Positions 58,151-64,000 of a stretch of 64,000 nt of DNA are shown piece after piece (the stretch's first letter is position 1; each line of letters opens with the position of its first letter). A program made the position numbers and the translations under genes. The stretch is from Prinia subflava (taxonomy: Eukaryota > Chordata > Aves > Passeriformes > Cisticolidae): contig NC_086251.1 in NCBI RefSeq assembly GCF_021018805.1, positions 19,015,098 through 19,079,097 of the forward strand, given 5' to 3'. Under the pieces are notes generated by a model, which worked only from the letters and a program-made list of their open reading frames with translations, searched no databases and had not been told where the DNA came from.

Positions 58151-59963
58151 TCAGCTCTTCCGGACAAATCAGAAGTACCAAGAAAAAAGACATAGGTTTC
58201 ATTATTGATAGCCCTACAAAAAGTAACAGACCGTTGAATTTGGGAAGCAAAACAAAACTGTGTAACTAGTTTTCCTACAGGATCACCAGAATTAAAATGA
58301 CTGATGAAAATCAGAGCTGAAGGAAAACCTGCACAGCTTTAAGAAGCTATTCCAAACAGTCTCAGGTCTTATTTTGGTTGTGTTTGGTTCAGTAAACTGG
58401 ACCCCTTGAAAATGTTTTTGAGTGTTTCTTTTCAGCTAGTTAGTGCTGAGAGTAAACTCAGTGCAGAACCGGACACAGATTAATAGTGGCATGGACAGGC
58501 TGCAAGACTGTGTCAAAACTGACTCAGGTCAGTCCAGACTGTTACAGAACTGCAGCCCCAGGATGCAAGTTTGGGAGAGCACACCTGGATCCAAAACTGA
58601 CCCAAACCCAGGCTCCAGTCTCTCACCAATAGCTCAGCCTGTACATTCCCCTTTTCTCTTGTGCAGCCACGTGATTTTTGTGTGTCAATTTGGATACTAA
58701 TCCAAGCACAGTACAGGCAGACATGCAATCCAGTACCAGCACAAAATGAGTGTCAGAGAGTGAATTACACTTCAGCAGCTCTTGCCCCTTCTCCTCTGCC
58801 CTGTCACGTCCTCCACTGGGTGCTCTCTCAGGGTGAGGCCGAGCACAGCACCCCAAAGCCTGTGTGATTCCCCCAAGTCACTGCAACAACTTCAGCAGAG
58901 AGTATAAAAGCTAGCTGCTTCCAGGAGAGGGAGAACCTCCTTCCTCCCACTTGCCAATTCACACAAACATTTCCACTAATTCCAGCACTCCGTGGACCTC
59001 TCCATAACCCAAATTATCTGTGTGTGTGCAGCTATGTGACTCACACAGGTTCAGCTCAGGGCAGCCCCAACACGGCTGGATCAAACGGTTCAATGAAGAC
59101 TCCAAACCAGTGCAAGTGCAAAAGCAACGCTGCCACCTCCCCATCTGCTTGTGCCCACTTCCACACCATCCTCCCTCTGTGCCAGCAAAACAAACGCAGA
59201 GCCAAGTGATTTGAATGATCAACGAATCAGGGAAGTCATCAGACAAATCTGAACCTGGCTGGCTTGAACCACGAGTGGATGTTATGGGGCAGCAGGAACA
59301 CAAAAGGTCAGGGAAGTGATCAGGAGTTAAGCTGGGATTTCTTTGCATCCTCAATCCACAGCTCTGGTTTGGCACAGGAGTATCACACCTTACACATACC
59401 GTGCTGACTTGAGCAACTGTCTGTTGCCTTAAAGCATGTGCTGTTTGCAGCGAGGAGCACACTGGGAAGTGTAGTCCTGGAACAGGATAGGGCTAACAGA
59501 GCAAAAAAAGCCTTCAGGAGCCCTAATCAGTCCTGTTACTGAGTATACAAGGATACATCATCCCACTCACTCATTTTATATGCAACACATTAAGCAATTG
59601 CTTTAAATAAGTCTGAATTTCCAGTTTGTGAGCTCCAGTGGGTATAAAGCAGAGATGTCTGTGTGTAACTGGTCCTAATAAGAAAACAGCCGGATAAAGA
59701 AACAACAACATCCAACTTTTCAACCAAGTAAGCCTTGATTTCCTCCCACATTGTTACTTGCAAGGAAGAAAGCAGAGAACTGAAAAGTTCAGCATCAATG
59801 AAAACTGAAGCAGCTGCATCCATAGTTATAGTGGTCAGATTATGGAAACAAGGCATGGCTCCATGAGAATTTATCCTACAATACATTTTAACCTCATTGA
59901 TAAAAACCTGCCAGTATGTATTTATAGTTACACTATTAAATACTGATCAGATTGCCATCTCAT

Positions 59964-60228
59964 ATCACAGAATCAATTAGGTTGGGAAAGACCTCTGAGA
60001 TCATCGAGTCCAATCTGTGACTGAACGCCACCCTTTCAACCAGACTATAGCATTAATTGCCACTTCCAGTCTTTCCTTAAACACCTCCAGGGACGATGAC
60101 TCCACCACTTCCCTGAGCAGCCCATTCCAAAGTCTAATCACCCCTTCTGTGAAGTTATCTTCTTGATGTCCAACTTAAATCTCCCCTGGCACAAATTAAG
60201 GCTGTCGTCTTGTCCTGAGACAAGTTCC
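59964..60228 (-). mobile_element. CR1 LINE 3' fragment
   Basis: CACAGAATCAATTAGGTTGG, GAAAGACCTCTGAGATCATC and GAGTCCAA are followed by TCCTTAAACACCTCCAGGGA, CCACCACTTCCCTGAG and AGCCCATTCCAAAGTCTAAT. This is the reverse complement of a CR1 3' end of the GGAAAGACCTCTGAGATCAT subfamily type. It lies 0.3 kb from the KMT5B CpG island. Confidence 0.92.
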
Positions 60229-60466
60229 TCTGTACTGAAATTAACGCACCAGAAAACTCCCCAAAGTTCTACACTTCAGGTTCTCACACTGCCTGTGACA
60301 CACCCTGACAAAACACCTCGCACTCTCCCTCTCACTCACCGGTTCTCGCGCTTCCGAGAGTAACGTCTTAAAGGTAACTTCACTTTAAAGTTTCAGATAC
60401 AGATGTTGAAAAAAGACGTGCCTTTTACTCCTTCCCTAATGGCATGTATCCTCCAATGAAAAATCA

Positions 60467-60525
60467 CAAAAAAAAAAAAAAAACCCCAACCAAAAAGAAA
60501 AAAAAAACAACCAAAAAACCTCCAA
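60467..60525 (+). repeat. A-rich low-complexity tract
   Basis: A15, CCCC, then AAAAAGAAAAAAAAAC and similar runs. It sits at the left border of the KMT5B CpG island. Confidence 0.9.
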
Positions 60526-61015
60526 GGCAACCAGTCCGGCTATTCCATCAAACCGAGGCAAACTCGAGATGGTCACTAAAACCACCAACGCAGACGTGGA
60601 ACTGCTGGAAGAGGCCGAAACTCCCGGCCGGAGCGCAGGCCGGCCCGGCGGAAGGGGAGCGGGACCGGCTCCGGCCCGGGCGGCGCCGCCCCCGCGCCCG
60701 CTGCTGCCCCCTGGCGTTCTCCGCGCGCCGGCGCCGCCGCACGCCCCGGCCCCGGCCCCGCGCGGCCCCCACCGCCCCCGGCCCCGGCCCGGCCCCGCCC
60801 GCGGCCGCCCCTCCGCCCGCGGGTCCCCGCTGCGCCCGCCGCTGTCAGCGCCCCGACGGCCGCGCCCGCCCTGCCCGCGGCGGCCCCGCACTCTGCCGGA
60901 CCCCGGGCGCGGTTCCTCACGGGCCCCCCGCGCTCAGGGGCGCAGCCCCCTCACAGCCCTGGCGCCTCCCCCGCCCCGCAGCACACACAGACCCTTCCCA
61001 GAGACCCAAACTCAC

Positions 61016-61300
61016 CGCCCCGCGCTGGGGTCCCCCGCCGCCGGCGCTGCCCCCGCTGCCACTGGGGGAAAATGAATCATCAAAGGCAAGGGTGCGGGGG
61101 GGGGTGGGGGAGGGGAGGAAGCTGAAGCGGGGAAAGTGAAGACCGAGGCAGGGAGAGGCGGAGTGGGGAGGAAAACTCAGGAAGGGGGAGAAAAAAAAAG
61201 CGGCGATAGTGATAAAAAATAATTCCGAGTGGGGGGAGGAAAAAAAATGGCGGATTAAAATCCAAGATGGCGGCGCCGAGGGGCGACCGGCGCAGGGGGG
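61016..61300 (-). other. KMT5B: Probable KMT5B non-coding exon 1
   Basis: A strong donor (GGGGCG|GTGAGT) at 61015-61010 on the minus strand lies inside the CpG island, downstream of YY1-type motifs that often sit just inside a first exon. This makes a non-coding exon ending at 61016 likely. The 5' end near 61.25-61.3 kb is a guess. Joined to the next exon, an upstream ATG at 61080-61078 would open a 25-codon ORF ending at TGA 54230-54228. Other first exons further up the island are possible. Confidence 0.5.
61096..61118 (+). repeat. G-run tract, G-quadruplex-capable
   Basis: Nine G, T, five G, A, four G, A, two G: at least four usable G-triplets with one-base loops, on the strand opposite to the KMT5B transcript. 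Confidence 0.75.
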
Positions 61301-62350
61301 AGGCGGCGGGGAGAGCCGCCTGGAGATCCCTCCGCCGCGCCCCGCGAGAAAGAGTCCCCCGGGCTCCCCGGCAGAGACCCCGCGGGGTGGCGGCGCGGAC
61401 CGGCCGCCGCTTCCTCCTCCTTCTCCTCCTTTCCTGCGGGGAGCCCTGGTTCCGCCGCCCTGCCGAGCCGGGCGAGCGCCGCGCTGGCCGCCGCGCTCCG
61501 AAGTTTCTTGTTCCTCCCGGCGGAGCCCGCGACCTCCTCGCCCCGTCCGGGGAGACGCCGAGTGCCCCTGCGCTCCCGGCGGCGGAGGGACACCGCGGAC
61601 ACCCTACGCCGCGCACTCCTGCCGCCGCGGAAGGATACACCGCTCGCAGGGAAACGCCGCCCGCCCCCAGCCGCGCCGCTCCCCGCCGCCGCCACCGCCT
61701 CGTCCCGCCTCCGCTTCACCGCGGGCGGCGCGGGGGCAGCCGGAGCAGCGCGTCCGGCCGCAGAGCGGGGACGGCGGCGGCCGCGGGGCCCATGACCGCC
61801 CGGCGCGGCGGAGGGATCCCGCCGAGGGAGCGGAACGAGGCCCGGGTCGCCCCGCACGGCGGTGTGTGTGCGGGAAGAAGTCCCGCTCCGGGATCCCTCC
61901 GCGCGGTGCTGCCCTTTAAACGCGGGGGACTCCCCGCCGCGGGGCGCGCACCGGCACGGAGCTGCGATGGCTCTGGCCGCGCCGCCTCGTGGGTCCCCCG
62001 CCGGGCCGGCCCCGGGGGTCCGTGAGGCGACAGCTCGCCCTGCCCCGCCTGAGCGGGGAGTGGGACCTGAAACTCGGCTCTTCCGGCACCTGCTCCCCCC
62101 CGCGCCGCTGCCTGACAGAGGCATTTAAAAATGGCCCCCGCGGGCTGGGACGGCCCCTCCCTCCCTCCCCGTCCTCGGCGCGGCGGCGGCAGCGCCCCCC
62201 GGTGGCGGGGCACGGCCGCGCCCCCGCGCCCGAACAAAGGGGAGGCGGCGGAGTCGCGCCCTATCGCGATAGCGGGGCGGGAGGGACGCCTGCGATACCG
62301 CCCGAGGGCAGGAACGGGCAGAAGGACACGCGTTTGTGGGGGAAAAACAA

Positions 62351-64000
62351 AGCTTGTTAGTGCGGGAGCTGTTGAGCGCCTCACACTACATTGGCGGGGC
62401 TTGGAACCCTCAGAGGCCAACGTTTTCCTGCTGGAAGTGCAGGAATTCCATGATGTGCGTGATATTTCATGTTGTATATTCTGTATTTTGTTGTACAAGA
62501 AGCTTGTGGCAGTACAAACTATTCTCTAATAGGAGCTTTTTTTTTTTTTTTTTTTAATATATAAATTTCCCAAAGCTTTTGGATTGTTTGCACTTGTTCT
62601 AAGGCAACGAGAAATGTCTGTGGAAAAGGGAAAGCTTTTCCGTGTAACACCTATCCTGTCAACAGCTACTCACCCAGAATACCAAATCCTCAGCTTTATG
62701 CATAGTAGGATGATTTTCAATTGAACATAATTTTGCATGTGACTTTGTTTAATTTTGCTTTAATACCACCAGTGAGACCATATTTGGAAATGCCATGTGT
62801 CTCAACAAGCCAAATTGCTAGGCCAATTGATTTTACTCTAATTTGATAACAAGAAATTGCCTCTGAAGCTGAGATTTTGACTGCCCAGTTGCGAAACCAG
62901 CTTAACATAGACTTTTACAGGTGAATTATAAATGACTAAAAGATTTAATTCAAACCAGAATGGACTGTCAGCAGCATTGCAAGGAGTGGCACAATGATGA
63001 TAACGTGTGTATTTTGCTTTATAGTACACCAGGTTGCTCTGTAGGTTTATGGGAATGGACACAGTCCTCTTGGAAGGTTGGATATTGCTAGACTGGAAGA
63101 TGCTGGCTTCAGTTTTTATGGCAACAAGGGTTTTCCATAGCTCTAGCAATGAAACCTTAGTGTGGTTGAAAGCAGCACACAGAAAAAACCCCTATTTACA
63201 TCCTTTCCCTAGAGTCCAGCAGGTGATCTGGGGACAAAGCTCTGTCTACATCTTGAAAGGACAATTTTCATTTTTTGTTCCTGAATTTATTTATCTGAGA
63301 CTTATTTCTTCTGTTCTTCTGGTAACAATTACATAATGAAAAAAATAATCACTGTTTCCACTTCAATTACAGTTGGGTTTATTATTTCTTCTTCATTGTA
63401 GCGGTTTTGCATTGTAGGCCTTTGATTCAATAGGACAAAATACTGTCTCTAAAATAAGAAAGCTGGCTGATCAAACCATGGTCAAATCACGATAGGATGC
63501 TTCAAGAGTAAGTTTACTATGTTAAATGTGCCTTTTGGTTTGTTTGGTTTGGATTGTTTGTTTTGCGTCTAATTTTTTTTTTTTGGAAACCAACAGCTAC
63601 ATAGCAACTATCTCCCACTAAATGTAATTGAGATAATTTATTATATTTTGTATCAAGTGTTCAGACTTCAATTTAGAAACTGTTTAGGTTAGTTTCAACA
63701 TTGGTTTTACTTTCTAATTTAATGTTACTACATCAGCCTAGACCCTCACCAGAACATGAAAAATCTCAGGTAGTAAACCTCTGTTGTTTTCTACTTAGTT
63801 TTCAAAGGATGAGAACAATGGAATCATTTGTTACAGTTGTAAAAATTTCAGTCAGTCATATGTTACTCAAGATATCTGTGTTGATTTTGCGACTTCTGGA
63901 GATTTTTTTTTTCCTGGTACTCTTAGACCAAAAGATTTTCAGCATGCACCAAGCCCTAGACAAGTTTCAGTGTGCGTTGGCAAGAATCAGTAGTTTTAAA
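62351..64000. other. KMT5B upstream flank, no gene recognised
   Basis: Composition falls to AT-rich immediately after the CpG island. A T-run (62537-62555) and T/G-rich low complexity (63535-63585) are present. ORFs here are short and unrecognised. In mammals the next gene upstream (C11orf24) also lies on the minus strand, so its 3' end may be further right. Confidence 0.65.

Larger units (their letters stand above)
54241..61015 (-). other. KMT5B: KMT5B intron 1
   Basis: Intron of about 6.8 kb between the inferred non-coding exon 1 and the start-codon exon. It holds two CR1 fragments (56875-57135 and 59964-60228), A/C-rich tracts (55970-56015, 58036-58150 and 60467-60525), a ZNF143-like motif at 59461-59475, and a strong unused or alternative donor at 60339. 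ORFs inside it (for example 58959-59462 minus and 54593-55003 plus) have no recognisable homology. Confidence 0.7.
60540..62350. promoter_or_regulatory. KMT5B: CpG island / KMT5B promoter region
   Basis: About 1.8 kb of extremely CpG- and GC-rich DNA with GC boxes and no clear TATA box. Visible motifs: YY1-type AAAATGGCGG (61244-61253) and AAGATGGCGGC (61264-61274), a G-run tract (61096-61118), CTCF-core-like TGCCCCCTGGCG (60705-60716) and CGCCCCCCGGTGG (62193-62205), an ETS-type CTTCCGG (62085-62091) and a perfect palindrome CTATCGCGATAG (62261-62272). The long ORFs on both strands are the usual product of stop-poor GC-rich sequence. This is the typical promoter of a broadly expressed chromatin gene. 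Confidence 0.85.

Noticed and set aside
60436..62529. ORFs of up to 289 codons on both strands in the KMT5B CpG island
   Set aside because: They are Arg/Pro/Ala/Gly-rich with no recognisable domain and open in many frames at once. This is expected of a 1.8-kb CpG island.

Overview
This is vertebrate, most likely avian, nuclear DNA. Four CR1-type LINE remnants with the bird/reptile 3' end are scattered through it. The two recognisable genes have vertebrate exon-intron structure with GT/AG junctions, and each starts in a CpG island. The species cannot be told from the sequence. No bacterial, viral or mobile gene system was found, and no undescribed system is claimed.

Layout. (1) Positions 1-2998 are the start of intron 1 of choline kinase alpha (CHKA, minus strand), whose other exons lie beyond the left edge. 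(2) Positions 2999-3309 are the first coding exon of CHKA. Its promoter lies at about 3310-3660 and has a TATA box, two CCAAT boxes and a GC box, inside a CpG island at about 2600-4290. (3) About 4.3-33.4 kb is a 29 kb intergenic stretch without a recognisable gene. It holds CR1 fragments, a diverged 200-bp duplication, A/C-rich tracts and two small CpG-bearing patches that each carry an RFX-like palindrome. (4) About 33.4-61.3 kb is the whole KMT5B (SUV420H1) gene on the minus strand. Nine coding exons were placed to the base, including a 20-nt micro-exon inside the SET domain. Together they give an in-frame 854-codon protein. A long 3' UTR and a likely non-coding first exon complete the gene. 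(5) About 60.54-62.35 kb is the KMT5B CpG island with YY1-like, CTCF-like and G-quadruplex-like motifs. (6) From 62.35 kb to the end is AT-rich upstream flank with no gene seen.

The two genes lie on the same strand, with the KMT5B 3' end facing the CHKA promoter. From general knowledge this matches the CHKA-KMT5B order on human 11q13.2, so the window looks like an ordinary block of conserved synteny. The genes are functionally separate: CHKA starts the CDP-choline pathway, and KMT5B writes H4K20 di- and trimethylation.

The points most worth checking are the micro-exon, an in-frame stop two codons past the exon-9 donor (probable short isoform), an expected 24-residue exon that could not be found, two upstream ORFs in the KMT5B leader, and the paired RFX-like sites in the intergenic region.
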